The position numbers and the translations under genes are program-made. Shown piece by piece: positions 51,715 through 60,602 of a stretch of 64,000 nt of DNA. Under the pieces are notes generated by a model. It was not told the origin of the DNA, searched no databases, and was given only the letters and a program-made list of their open reading frames with translations. Numbering within the stretch: position 1 is the stretch's first letter; each line of letters begins with the position of its first letter. Origin of the DNA: CAZWBR01 sp964632305 (lineage in GTDB: Bacteria; Bacteroidota; Bacteroidia; Bacteroidales; Prolixibacteraceae); contig CAZWBR010000012.1 in assembly GCA_964632305.1 (NCBI GenBank), positions 1 to 64,000 of the forward strand, written 5' to 3'.

Positions 51715-54700
51715 ATGGGAAACTTATCCGAACTAAAGGGCGTTGAACGCCCCGTGACCGAATGGCTCAGCAAAATGGGCTGGTCGTTCAAAACCAACGA
51801 TCAATTGAAAGGCTATAACCGCCCTTTCTCCAACCCCGTCATCGAAGAGATCCTGATTGAAAAAACAGCTGAAATCAACAACGTCAGCAAAGCGATCGCC
51901 CGAAACGCCGTCGAAATCCTGCTGCACAACCTCAACAACCCTTCTCCCATACTGGGTAACGAAGCTTTTCTCGATAAACTGGCCTCCCATGTCACCCTCT
52001 CGGTTAAAGACGACGATTTGGATATTGCCTTTATCGATTTCGAAAACATCTGGAACAACAGCTTTATCGTCACCAATCAATACTGGGTGCAGGGGTATAA
52101 AATGGTCAAAACCGACATCGTACTGCTGGTCAACGGGATCCCGCTTGTCCCCATCGAAGCCAAGCAACGCGCCCGTAAAGGAACCAACTGGCTCGAAGGT
52201 GTCGTCCAGTTCTCTACCTACGACCAACGCGCCGATAAACTCTTTATGTGCCATGCCTTCGGGGTGGCCTGCAATGGCCGTATCGCGAAATACGGCATCC
52301 CCGGCGCCTCTTCCTCTTATTTCAGCGAATGGAAAAGTACCCTCATCGATACCATCCATTCCAATCCCCTGCTCGATGCCACCAACGATCTCTGCCGCAC
52401 TTACCACGACGACGATGACGGACTCTGGCATTTCGACGTCGACCGCCTCCCCAACGGCGAGCTGCTCGAACGAATGAAACTGGCCATCGTCGGCTTGCTG
52501 CAGCCTTCCCGGGTGCTCGACATCCTGCAACACTTCCTGGTCTTCGAACGCACCGAGGGCAAAATCATTAAAAAAGTGGCCCGTTACCAGCAGTTAAGGG
52601 CCGCCAACAAAATTGTCCAACGCGTCGAAAATGGCCTTTTCGAACAGGGGGTGATCTGGCATACTCAGGGCTCAGGTAAAAGCCTCACCATGCTCTATAC
52701 CGCCTTCAAACTACGCCAAAACCCCAGGCTCAAAGACCCAACGGTCTACATCGTGGTCGACCGTAAAGACCTCCGCGAACAGATCGGCGGCACCTTCGAC
52801 GACTGCGAATTCCCCAACGCCAGGGCCATCAATAATATCGGCGACCTCAAATATGTCATAAGAAAAGCACCCGCCGGCGTGTTCATTACCACCATCCAGA
52901 AATTCCGCGAACTGGGCGATATCAAAGATCTGCGCGACAATATCATCGTGCTGATCGACGAAGCGCACCGCACCCAGTATGGTGACTTCCAAATTGAGCT
53001 CCGCGCCGTTCTCCCCAATGCCAAACGTTTTGCCTTTACCGGGACCCCTATACCCAAAACCCATCAGGAATTTGGAAATGAGGCGGCCGAACCGGGCGGT
53101 AAATACGAAAACTATTTAGACCGCTACTCCATTCAGGATGCGATCGACGACGAGGCCACGAAACCCATCAAATACACCTTTGGCCCTGTCGAATGGTTTC
53201 TCGATAAAGACAAACTAAAACAAGGTTACGACGAAATTGTAGCCGACCTTACCGAAGATGAGCGCCGTCTGGTCGAAAGACGGGTGCAACCCTGGAAGGT
53301 CTTTCTGAAACATCCCGACCGGATTAAAACCCTCGCCAAAGACATGGCCACCGATTTCCGCGAAATGCTCGAACCGCAGGGCTACAAAGCACAAATCGTA
53401 GCCTGCGACAAGGAAGCCTGTGTGCTCTACTACAACGAACTGCTCAATTACTTCGACCGATCCGAGATCGCCATCATCTTCTCCACCGGAAATTACGACG
53501 CAGGCGAAAAATATGAACTGTTTAAAGACCACTACAAAGAAGACGCCGAACGGAAAAAGCTGATTAAACAGTTCAAACGACGCATCACCGAGGATGAACA
53601 AAAACTGGGCAACAACCTGAAAATATTCATCGTCTGCAATATGCTGCTCACCGGCTTCGATGCTCCCATCGAACAAACCATGTATCTCGACAGCCCCCTG
53701 CGCGATCACAATCTGCTGCAAGCCGTGGCCCGTACCAACCGCCCCTACGACGATAAAGTTACCAACCTCTCCAAAAAGTTTGGCCGTATAGTCGACTATG
53801 TGGGGATCTTTCAAAACTACCGTGAGGCCCTTAACTACGACCCCGACGATATTGGCGAGTTCGAAGACGTCGACAGCCTGGCGAAAACTTTCCCTCAGGT
53901 GCTGAACAACGCCTTTGAACCTTTCGAGACCATTACCCTCGAAGACTCCTACGAATGTGCCATGCAGATTGTCCGTAAACTATCGGAAATTGACCAGGGT
54001 AAATTTGAAAACCAGTACCGCGAAGTGATTCAACTCTGGGAAGCCATCTCCCCGAACCCCGTGCTCCGCGATTATAAAGTGAAATACCTATGGCTCAACG
54101 AAATCTACGAGATTTACCTCGAAGAATTTAAACGCCTCGATTTTAACGCGGAAATCTATGCCGCAAAAACACGACAGCTAATCCGCGAAAGCGCCCGGCT
54201 CATCAAATTTAAAGGCCATCTGCCCGAAATAAAAATCGATTCCGACTACCTCAATAAACTCAAAGAGATAAAGCTGAATCCTTCCGATAAAGCCGAGAAA
54301 ATAATCCGCGATATCGAAACCGTGATCCGCCAAAACGAGATCAACAGTGCCATCTATGTCGAATTCCAAAACCGGCTCGATGAACTGATAAAAGCGAAAC
54401 AGATGGAAAGCCACGCCATTGAAGAGATCCTGTTAAAACTGAGTGAACTTTATTCAGAGCTCGACGAGGTAGCTTCTCTGCCTCAACGGATGGGATTCCC
54501 CGACAAAGGTAGTTTCGAGATCTTTACCCTCATCAAAAACAAAATGAACGGCAATCTCAACGAACCACTGGTTCGAGAATTTGCCATTGAAGCTGCCCGA
54601 ATGGTGCAGTCTAAAATCTATATTGGCTGGCAGGACGTTCATAGAGAATACGATCGTATTCAGTCCGACATTGAACTGCTTTCGGTAAACCCGCTTTTCG

Positions 54701-54780
54701 AAGAACTGAAAGTGGAGGAAAACACGGAATTACTTGAACAAATCATGAAAGCAATCTTACAAAACTATAGGCTGAATTAA
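51715..54780 (+). CDS. hsdR: Type I restriction endonuclease subunit HsdR
   Basis: The 1021-residue protein has an N-terminal PD-(D/E)xK nuclease (TDIVLLVNG...PIEAKQ, about 131-147). The helicase motor has Walker A TQGSGKS near residue 315, DEAH near 413, TGTPIP near 443, and QAVARTNRP near 665. A long helical C-terminus binds HsdM. It translocates DNA and cuts at a distance from unmethylated sites. The stop codon shares one base with the start of the next gene. Confidence 0.95.
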   Translation: MGNLSELKGVERPVTEWLSKMGWSFKTNDQLKGYNRPFSNPVIEEILIEKTAEINNVSKAIARNAVEILLHNLNNPSPILGNEAFLDKLASHVTLSVKDDDLDIAFIDFENIWNNSFIVTNQYWVQGYKMVKTDIVLLVNGIPLVPIEAKQRARKGTNWLEGVVQFSTYDQRADKLFMCHAFGVACNGRIAKYGIPGASSSYFSEWKSTLIDTIHSNPLLDATNDLCRTYHDDDDGLWHFDVDRLPNGELLERMKLAIVGLLQPSRVLDILQHFLVFERTEGKIIKKVARYQQLRAANKIVQRVENGLFEQGVIWHTQGSGKSLTMLYTAFKLRQNPRLKDPTVYIVVDRKDLREQIGGTFDDCEFPNARAINNIGDLKYVIRKAPAGVFITTIQKFRELGDIKDLRDNIIVLIDEAHRTQYGDFQIELRAVLPNAKRFAFTGTPIPKTHQEFGNEAAEPGGKYENYLDRYSIQDAIDDEATKPIKYTFGPVEWFLDKDKLKQGYDEIVADLTEDERRLVERRVQPWKVFLKHPDRIKTLAKDMATDFREMLEPQGYKAQIVACDKEACVLYYNELLNYFDRSEIAIIFSTGNYDAGEKYELFKDHYKEDAERKKLIKQFKRRITEDEQKLGNNLKIFIVCNMLLTGFDAPIEQTMYLDSPLRDHNLLQAVARTNRPYDDKVTNLSKKFGRIVDYVGIFQNYREALNYDPDDIGEFEDVDSLAKTFPQVLNNAFEPFETITLEDSYECAMQIVRKLSEIDQGKFENQYREVIQLWEAISPNPVLRDYKVKYLWLNEIYEIYLEEFKRLDFNAEIYAAKTRQLIRESARLIKFKGHLPEIKIDSDYLNKLKEIKLNPSDKAEKIIRDIETVIRQNEINSAIYVEFQNRLDELIKAKQMESHAIEEILLKLSELYSELDEVASLPQRMGFPDKGSFEIFTLIKNKMNGNLNEPLVREFAIEAARMVQSKIYIGWQDVHREYDRIQSDIELLSVNPLFEELKVEENTELLEQIMKAILQNYRLN

Positions 54781-55436
54781 TGCAACTGCCCGATAACTAC
54801 ATAGTAATTGAAAAGAACGTAAAACACGCCCGGGTGAAGGTTAGTGAGGAGGGAAATATCCGCATTATTGTCCCTCCTTCATTTTCCGCGGATGACCTTG
54901 AAGCATTGATTCAAAAAAAACAACGTTGGATCGATAAACATCTGCGCTTCTTTCAGCAAATGTCCAAAATCCACCTTCAGCGCAATCAGCTTCTGCTCTT
55001 CGGTAACCGATACAGCTATTTTTATGACTCATCCTTTGAACAAAAGATCATCGTTGACCACGATTTTAAAACCATCCGGGCTAAACGCGATCTGCTCAAC
55101 CCAACAATTCAGGAAAAATGGCTTAGAAACATCGCCAAAAAACACCTGACAGCCAGAACCGGCGTGTTGGCGCAAAAACTAAATTTCAATTACAATACGC
55201 TCTACATCCGAAACCAACGAAAAAAATGGGGTAATTGCTCCAGGGAGAAAAACATATCGCTGAACTGGCGCCTGATCAAAGCCCCCAAATTCGTCATCGA
55301 CTACATCATCGTTCATGAACTCGCCCATACGGTCATCATGAACCATACCCATAAATTCTGGACCCTGCTAAAATCTCATTACCCCGATTATCGCCAGGCC
55401 ATCGATTGGCTCGATAAATACGGGAATAACCTGTAA
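54780..55436 (+). CDS. YgjP-like zinc metallopeptidase domain protein
   Basis: The 218-residue protein matches the YgjP/DUF45 (SprT-like) group. It has KWGNCSREKNISLNW (about 144-160) and the zinc motif HELAHTVIMNHTHKFW (about 178-193). Such proteins are frequent neighbours of hsdR but no partner activity is established. The start overlaps the hsdR stop (TAATG), which points to translational coupling. Confidence 0.9.
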   Translation: MQLPDNYIVIEKNVKHARVKVSEEGNIRIIVPPSFSADDLEALIQKKQRWIDKHLRFFQQMSKIHLQRNQLLLFGNRYSYFYDSSFEQKIIVDHDFKTIRAKRDLLNPTIQEKWLRNIAKKHLTARTGVLAQKLNFNYNTLYIRNQRKKWGNCSREKNISLNWRLIKAPKFVIDYIIVHELAHTVIMNHTHKFWTLLKSHYPDYRQAIDWLDKYGNNL

Positions 55437-55441
55437 TTTAA

Positions 55442-56350
55442 ATGACTATGAAACTTTACACCAAAAAACAAAACAGTATCACGCTTTTAAAAGAGATTCC
55501 TTTTCACCTCGAAAAAGATATTCAAGTGCTCTTCGAAGTCAACCTGAAAACCATTGCCGATCTGGATCTGGTAAAATCAGAATTTACCATCAAGAACAAG
55601 CGAATCGACACACTGGCATTCGATCCGGTCAACAAAGCCTTCATCATCATCGAATATAAACGATCAAAAAACAACAGTGTCGTTGACCAGGGTTTTACCT
55701 ATCTAAACTTAATGCTCGAAAATAAAGCCGACTTCATTATCCAGTACAACGAAACCTGTAATAAAAACCTGCACAGTACAGCGGTCGATTGGTCGCAAAC
55801 CCGCGTCATCTTTGTCTCCCCCAGTTTTACCGAAAACCAGAAGCTGGCGACCAACTTCAAAGATATTGCCATTGAGCTCTACGAAGTAAAACAGTACGAA
55901 GGGGGTATTCTGGCCATCAATCCGGTAAAGAAGTCTTCATCGGCCACCTCCATTCAGCCCCTTATCGGGAAGAATGAAATCCTGAACAACGTGACGAAGG
56001 AAATAAAAGTTTATTCTGAAGATGATCACCTGGCTAACAAACCGGATGCCGTGGTCGAACTTTACGAGACATTCAAAGAGGCAATCCTAAGTCTTACTGA
56101 TAATATTGAGGTCGTTCCCCGCAAACAGCATATCGCTTTCAAAAAAGACTCTAACGTTGTGGATATCGCGATCCAGCAAGGTGGGCTTAAAATGTGGATT
56201 AACCGCAAAAAAGGCGAATTGGACGATCCTAAAAAAATTACTCGTGATGTTTCCACCACGGGCCACTGGGGGAACGGCGATTACGAACTGATCATAAAAA
56301 ACACCGAAAGTCTCCACGATATCATGAGCCTGGCCCAACAAGCCTTATAG
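55442..56350 (+). CDS. NucS-like nuclease-fold and DUF5655 protein
   Basis: The 302-residue protein has a PD-(D/E)xK-like N-terminus (KRIDTLAFDPVNKAFIIIEYK, about 56-77, with D, E-x-K in place). The C-terminal DUF5655 domain is at about 205-302 (KQHIAFKKDSNVVDIAIQQ, STTGHWGNGDYEL). Proteins with this layout occur by type I restriction genes. It lies 5 nt after the metallopeptidase gene and ends the restriction operon. Its nuclease activity is inferred from the motif. Confidence 0.85.
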   Translation: MTMKLYTKKQNSITLLKEIPFHLEKDIQVLFEVNLKTIADLDLVKSEFTIKNKRIDTLAFDPVNKAFIIIEYKRSKNNSVVDQGFTYLNLMLENKADFIIQYNETCNKNLHSTAVDWSQTRVIFVSPSFTENQKLATNFKDIAIELYEVKQYEGGILAINPVKKSSSATSIQPLIGKNEILNNVTKEIKVYSEDDHLANKPDAVVELYETFKEAILSLTDNIEVVPRKQHIAFKKDSNVVDIAIQQGGLKMWINRKKGELDDPKKITRDVSTTGHWGNGDYELIIKNTESLHDIMSLAQQAL

Positions 56351-56433
56351 ATGCACCCGCGAGCCAATGATAGGCCTTTGGGCACCATCTGATTCCATGG
56401 TCCTGTTTTTTTAAATAAATTTTGATTCAACTA

Positions 56434-56451
56434 TTTTAGTTATAACTAAAA
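56434..56451. promoter_or_regulatory. 18-bp palindromic operator of the TAC operon
   Basis: TTTTAGTTATAACTAAAA is a perfect palindrome 22 nt before the first ATG, and a TAACTTTA box (a near match to TAnnTTTG) lies just after it. This is the expected layout for autorepression by an XRE antitoxin. Confidence 0.75.
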
Positions 56452-56473
56452 CGATTAACTTTACACGCTCAAA

Positions 56474-56971
56474 ATGAATTTTGAAATTGTACATCTTGGT
56501 AAATTCAATGGAAACAAGGCAGGTATCTATACTGTTTTCCTTCCGGATGAACAAACAACTCTCTTTGAACGTTTCATTAAAGAGAATAATAATTCATTTA
56601 AAGATGAAATCGAGGATATCTTGGGAAGAATTCAGGCCATCAATCAGAAAACCGGGGCCAGGGAATCCTTTTTCAAACTGGATGAGGGAATACCGGGCGA
56701 CGGCATTTGTGCGCTTTACGATAAACCCAACAGTAAATTGCGGATCTATTGCATCCGCTATGGGGCTTCTTTGATCATCCTGGGTGGAGGAGGCCCTAAA
56801 TCAACCCGTTCTTTACAACAAGATCAGAAACTGAAATCGGAAAACTACTTATTACGTGAAATCTCAGCCCTTATTACCGAACGGATCCGCGAAGAGGAGA
56901 TCCGATTCTCGGGTCAAGGGTCTAAACTTCTGGGAAACCTTAAATTTTACAACCATGAACACGAGGAATAA
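56474..56971 (+). CDS. Putative toxin of a toxin-antitoxin-chaperone module
   Basis: The 165-residue protein has a RelE/HigB-like C-terminal half (SKLRIYCIRYGASLIILGGG, then a helix with LLREISALITERIREEEI). The N-terminal part is an added helical region. No signal peptide or membrane span is present. It is followed, with a 17-nt overlap, by an XRE gene and then by a SecB-like gene. The order toxin, antitoxin, chaperone is that of known TAC modules. The toxin call depends on this context and a weak fold match. Confidence 0.65.
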   Translation: MNFEIVHLGKFNGNKAGIYTVFLPDEQTTLFERFIKENNNSFKDEIEDILGRIQAINQKTGARESFFKLDEGIPGDGICALYDKPNSKLRIYCIRYGASLIILGGGGPKSTRSLQQDQKLKSENYLLREISALITERIREEEIRFSGQGSKLLGNLKFYNHEHEE

Positions 56972-57389
56972 CCAAACGGCAAGGGAATACCATAGTGACC
57001 TGCTCGACAACCTGTTGGCGCAAATCTCGCCTGAAGAACAGGTGAAGATTGACAAACGAATGCTGCTGGCTGCAAGCATCGATCAGGCAAGAATCCAAAA
57101 GGGATGGAGCAGAAAAGAACTGGCCGCCCAAATGGGAAAACGACCCTCCGAAATCACCAAATGGCTCAGCGGCACCCACAACTTCACCGCCGATACCCTC
57201 TTCGACCTTGAGGCCAAACTGGATATCCGGCTGTTGAATGTGGAGGAACAGCCTAAAGAACAAATCGTTCGATATCTGTACACCGTTGAAACCCAGGTCC
57301 ACGCTGTGGCTGAGCCTTGCCCTACATACTATACTCCGGTGTCTGCTTATATTGTACCCTCTCCGACAAAAAATCCTGCCTCTTGTTAA
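56955..57389 (+). CDS. XRE-type antitoxin with C-terminal extension
   Basis: The Met at 56955 (MNTRNNQTAREYHSDLL) gives 144 residues. The helix-turn-helix is at about 35-92 (RIQKGWSRKELAAQMGKRPS, ITKWLSGTHNFTADTLFDLE). Beyond it are about 50 residues without a usual partner, ending in a hydrophobic and aromatic stretch (PTYYTPVSAYIVPSPTK). In TAC systems the antitoxin carries such a chaperone-addiction tail. The gene should also repress its own operon at the palindrome at 56434. Confidence 0.75.
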   Translation: MNTRNNQTAREYHSDLLDNLLAQISPEEQVKIDKRMLLAASIDQARIQKGWSRKELAAQMGKRPSEITKWLSGTHNFTADTLFDLEAKLDIRLLNVEEQPKEQIVRYLYTVETQVHAVAEPCPTYYTPVSAYIVPSPTKNPASC

Positions 57390-57401
57390 TTGATTGCATT
57401 T

Positions 57402-57842
57402 ATGGAACCTACACAAATTAATCTCCAGTTAAAAACGATCGAGTTGCTCTCCTTCTCGCTCAACGCCCCCCAAACGACCCTGGCAAATGAATACCCCTGT
57501 CGCTTTAACATCACAATTGAACAACAGTGCAATCTGGAGGAGAAAAAAATCAAGGTCATAGCAACCATCGGGATCATTCATGAGGCCGATCAGCAACAAC
57601 TCGCTTCCTTGCAATCATGCTGCCTGTATCAAATTGAAAATTTGGACGATTTCATCACCAATCCCGCAACCAAACAGGTCAGCCTTCCCGATCAGTTGAT
57701 CATCACCCTCAACTCCATCTCTATCTCAACCACTCGCGGCATCCTCTTCGCCCAACTAAGAGGAACCTACCTGCACAACCTGGTAATGCCTATTGTCGAC
57801 CCTACCCAATTCGTCACAAATAATAACAACCCTGCCCACTAA
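57402..57842 (+). CDS. SecB-like chaperone of the TAC module
   Basis: An in-frame Met at 57390 (MIAFMEPTQ) is possible; 57402 (MEPTQINLQLKTIELL) is preferred and gives 146 residues. The strand and helix order matches the SecB fold: FNITIEQQ strands, SCCLYQIENLDDFI, a long helix with SISISTTRGILFAQLRG, and an end like LHNLVMPIVDPTQF that compares with the LP.VN/LP.L end of SecB relatives. It follows the antitoxin by 12 nt. A role in protecting the antitoxin is inferred. Confidence 0.6.
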   Translation: MEPTQINLQLKTIELLSFSLNAPQTTLANEYPCRFNITIEQQCNLEEKKIKVIATIGIIHEADQQQLASLQSCCLYQIENLDDFITNPATKQVSLPDQLIITLNSISISTTRGILFAQLRGTYLHNLVMPIVDPTQFVTNNNNPAH

Positions 57843-57972
57843 TCCTACCTGAAGGGCTTGCGACCTCCAAAGTATTTATCAGAAAATTTAACTGCTTATT
57901 AAAAAACATCAATAGGAGAAATTACCAATAAGTCCTTGCCCAGAGCTCTCTAAAATATAGTCAACTAACTAA

Positions 57973-57980
57973 TATATTTG
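57973..57980 (+). promoter_or_regulatory. -7 promoter box of the 3-TM gene
   Basis: TATATTTG matches TAnnTTTG. It ends only 2 nt before the ATG at 57983, the same tight spacing as at higB. Confidence 0.5.
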
Positions 57981-57982
57981 TA

Positions 57983-58402
57983 ATGAATCAGAAAAATCGC
58001 TATATCAGGTGGCAACAAATCCGAATTGATCAGATGGGAAAGGTGATCAACCTGATAATGGGTTTATCAACATTCAATTTGGGTTTCCTTTTGAATTTTA
58101 TAAGCAACCATGAATCCCCGTTTGCCTGTTGGCAAAAATGGCTTTTCGGAATATCACTATTTATTGTACTCTTATCAATTATTTTCGGAGTAGCTGTTAG
58201 TTTGAATCGTCTTTATGATTTTAGATGGACAGCAAAAAAAGTTGGTATAAAAGAAAGAGTAATAGTCGATTCCCAAGATTCCAACTATTATGGTGAGAAG
58301 GCCTCAAAATTAGGCAAATGCACCTGGAAATTACTATGGCTGCAACTTGGTGCTTTTCTGTTTGGTTTAATTTTAAGTGTTTTAGCGATAGTGTTTTCTT
58401 GA
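57983..58402 (+). CDS. Unrecognised three-TM protein
   Basis: The 139-residue protein has hydrophobic segments near residues 22-42, 50-75 and 113-137, separated by a charged stretch (about 76-112). No family was recognised; SLATT-type effectors with two TM segments are a loose comparison only. It has its own promoter and sits between the TAC module and a repeat-rich gap. A membrane-acting defence effector is one possible role, unproven. Confidence 0.6.
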   Translation: MNQKNRYIRWQQIRIDQMGKVINLIMGLSTFNLGFLLNFISNHESPFACWQKWLFGISLFIVLLSIIFGVAVSLNRLYDFRWTAKKVGIKERVIVDSQDSNYYGEKASKLGKCTWKLLWLQLGAFLFGLILSVLAIVFS

Positions 58403-58487
58403 TAGATTTCTTAAGGTAAAGACAACCTCATCCTTTATGCCGGTGAGTCTCCTCTTCCTTTGATTTTCAGTAACCATGGTATAATTA

Positions 58488-58700
58488 TAATATCTGCTCC
58501 CGCGGATATGCTATCCGTGGGCCTCAGACCCGGAATTTTCAATTCCTTACTTCTTCCTATTATCCTTCTCTTTTGGCCCTGAAAGGGTCAAATATCAATA
58601 ACCGTGGGCTTCGCCGTGAGCTTGTCGAATGGTGCAACCCACGATAGAGCACCCACATTCTTCCTCATCCCCGAAGGGGGTGAACCTCACTAAGTCGCTA
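58488..58700. repeat. Multi-hairpin intergenic repeat, copy B
   Basis: It repeats the order seen at 41118-41305: CCCGCGGATA palindrome, AATTTTCAATTCCTTA segment, CCCTGAAAGGG hairpin, and CCGTGGGCTTCGCC arms, then CCCCGAAGGGGGTGAAC. The rest of 58403-59123 is low-complexity (GTCCCTT and GTCCTT units) and AT-rich DNA with no gene seen. Confidence 0.75.
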
Positions 58701-59123
58701 AGTCCCGTTCCTCCAGTCCCTCTCGTCCTTAATGTCCTTTGAGTCCCTTGTGTCCTTTCTGCCCTTCAATTTTTTAATAAATCTGCAACCGGTTCAGTTG
58801 TCCCGTGTTGCAGTCTCAACTTTATTCAAGCTGTATTCCGATCGGTAAAGAGTAAAAAGAGTAGGGGAGAGGAGCAGAGAGAAATTTCCGGCCCCCCGAA
58901 ACTTACCTTTCATGAAAATAATTCATTACCTTTCTGATCACTTTCAAAACAAGTTCTTATTTGATGATTTGTGCCAAAATTTTATTTCCCTGGCACTAAG
59001 TAATAGATAATCAGGTTTATTTTTATTTGATGGTTATTTGATGAGATAATAAAAAAACTATTGAAATAAGGTTTCAAAGATCTTCGGTTAACGATTTATA
59101 CTAACATAACAAACTAAAATCCC

Positions 59124-59684
59124 ATGCCAGTTCCAGACTCCACTCCACCCAAACCCTTTTGCTTCAACCCCGTGAAAGTCAAAGCTTTCGTGTTGGGCTG
59201 CGATCCGACCAACTTTTCCGACAACGGCTGCCGGGCCCCGCTGCATCATGTCTTCGGCATTGGACAGGATCCCCGCTATTTCAAAGACATTCTGGCAAAT
59301 CTCAACCTGCTGGGTCTGCACCTGGAGGAGCTCTATATCCAAAACCTCATCCCTGAATACCTGGAAGAGGAAACCAGTCATAATAAAAACTGGATGAAAA
59401 TCGCCGAACAAAATATTACTTCCCGCAAGCTGGAATTCGACGCCATCGATCCGTCTCATACCCTCCCGGTATTGCTCACTTCTGAAATTCTACTGAAGGT
59501 GCTGATCAATGCCGACCAAACCCCTCATTCTGCAAAAGAACTCTATGCCAACGAAAATCTTGTCCCGGTCAAAGCTCATGCTAACCGGTTCGAGCGACCG
59601 CTCATTCCCCTCTACCGTTACCTCGACTATAGCCTGTCAAAAAAGGAAGAATATAAAAACAGAATCCTCAATCTTTTGAAGTAA
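59124..59684 (+). CDS. Uracil-DNA-glycosylase-fold-like protein (tentative)
   Basis: The 186-residue protein has KAFVLGCDPTNFSDNG near residue 19 and FGIGQDPRYFKDIL near residue 48, similar to the first motif of UDG-superfamily proteins. ANRFERPLIPLYRY near the end sits where the second motif would be. No catalytic residue set is complete enough to claim glycosylase activity. It is 12 nt upstream of the next gene, so the two probably form a pair. Confidence 0.45.
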   Translation: MPVPDSTPPKPFCFNPVKVKAFVLGCDPTNFSDNGCRAPLHHVFGIGQDPRYFKDILANLNLLGLHLEELYIQNLIPEYLEEETSHNKNWMKIAEQNITSRKLEFDAIDPSHTLPVLLTSEILLKVLINADQTPHSAKELYANENLVPVKAHANRFERPLIPLYRYLDYSLSKKEEYKNRILNLLK

Positions 59685-59696
59685 AAATACACAACC

Positions 59697-60170
59697 ATGC
59701 AACTACCCGTTGGAATATTGATTTACTGGATCGCCCGCTACGATGAAAATCAGGCCGCCCTCTCCGGCATCTGGTATTATCAGGAAATGGGCCTACCGGA
59801 CTCCGTTGAGGAAAAAAAACAATCCCTCAACCACCTTAAAACCGGACGTTCAACCACGTTAACGATCCACGGTCAATTCGATCAACTATTAGATCTGTTG
59901 GGTTTCACCGATCGCTTCCTGGCCGCCGGCCCATCCCAAATCGATCAATATCGGTTGCTCCGCGATCAACTCTCCGCTTACCCCCTTCAAAAAACCTGGC
60001 TCTTCGACGACATCCAAAACCTGAAAGGCTCCTCCCTGGCACTCGATACCGTGATCCGGGTGGAGGAAACCATCGAAGAGATCAAAACACAACTGAAAGC
60101 CGGCAAAGGCGTCTCCGTCAACCTCCCCGAAAACTGGTCGTTGTCCGCCGATCTGGCAAAAACCATATAA
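59697..60170 (+). CDS. Unrecognised 157-residue protein
   Basis: This soluble protein of mixed helix and strand composition has no motif I recognise. It starts MQLPVGILIYWIARYDENQ and ends with a helix followed by NLPENWSLSADLAKTI. It follows the UDG-like gene by 12 nt and is the last cargo gene before the element's terminal repeat region. Confidence 0.55.
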   Translation: MQLPVGILIYWIARYDENQAALSGIWYYQEMGLPDSVEEKKQSLNHLKTGRSTTLTIHGQFDQLLDLLGFTDRFLAAGPSQIDQYRLLRDQLSAYPLQKTWLFDDIQNLKGSSLALDTVIRVEETIEEIKTQLKAGKGVSVNLPENWSLSADLAKTI

Positions 60171-60247
60171 ATCTGACAACTCACAAATTATTTTCTAAAG
60201 CTATCGGTACGTAAATCGCGTATAAGCCTGTCATTCCCCTATCGAAT

Positions 60248-60295
60248 AAATCGTCAATCGTCTTCCAATAATTATCAGGACGTAAATAGTAAATC
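60248..60295. repeat. Direct repeat flanking the cargo, right copy
   Basis: This is the partner of 42909-42985 (AATCGTC...CCAATAAT...AGGACGT). Confidence 0.6.
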
Positions 60296-60329
60296 CCATC
60301 CTCCAATCTTCAACGTCCGTGCCCTCTAC

Positions 60330-60602
60330 GCTAATTTTACATAACAGCTACTTATAGAACAGCCCCGTTCCGCTCCCGCTCCGTGTCCCCAATCCGCCTT
60401 CGGCCCCTTCGCAACGGGATCACTCGCTCCGCCCGTTCCCCTTTTGCTCAGGCGCCTCCTGGCGGTTCACTGCCCCTCCGTCGGGCTTATTTGTCGCTCC
60501 GCTCCAAAAAAGCCCTCCTCCGGTCGAAATTCCCTGCCAGGGGCCACTTACGCGCTTAATCGCTCCAGGGTCTGTCCTATAACTCCATTATGTAAAATTA
60601 GC
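60330..60602. repeat. 273-bp inverted-repeat-bounded GC-rich unit
   Basis: GCTAATTTTACATAA (60330-60344) and its exact complement (60588-60602) bound a GC-rich stretch with no gene. The match continues imperfectly inward (TTATAGAACAG at 60352-60362 with CTGTCCTATAA at 60572-60582). It could be a MITE-like element, a recombination site or a structured RNA. Confidence 0.7.

Noticed and set aside
33385..60170. Full conjugative element
   Set aside because: No relaxase, coupling protein or Tra genes were recognised; the element looks non-conjugative or its transfer genes are outside.
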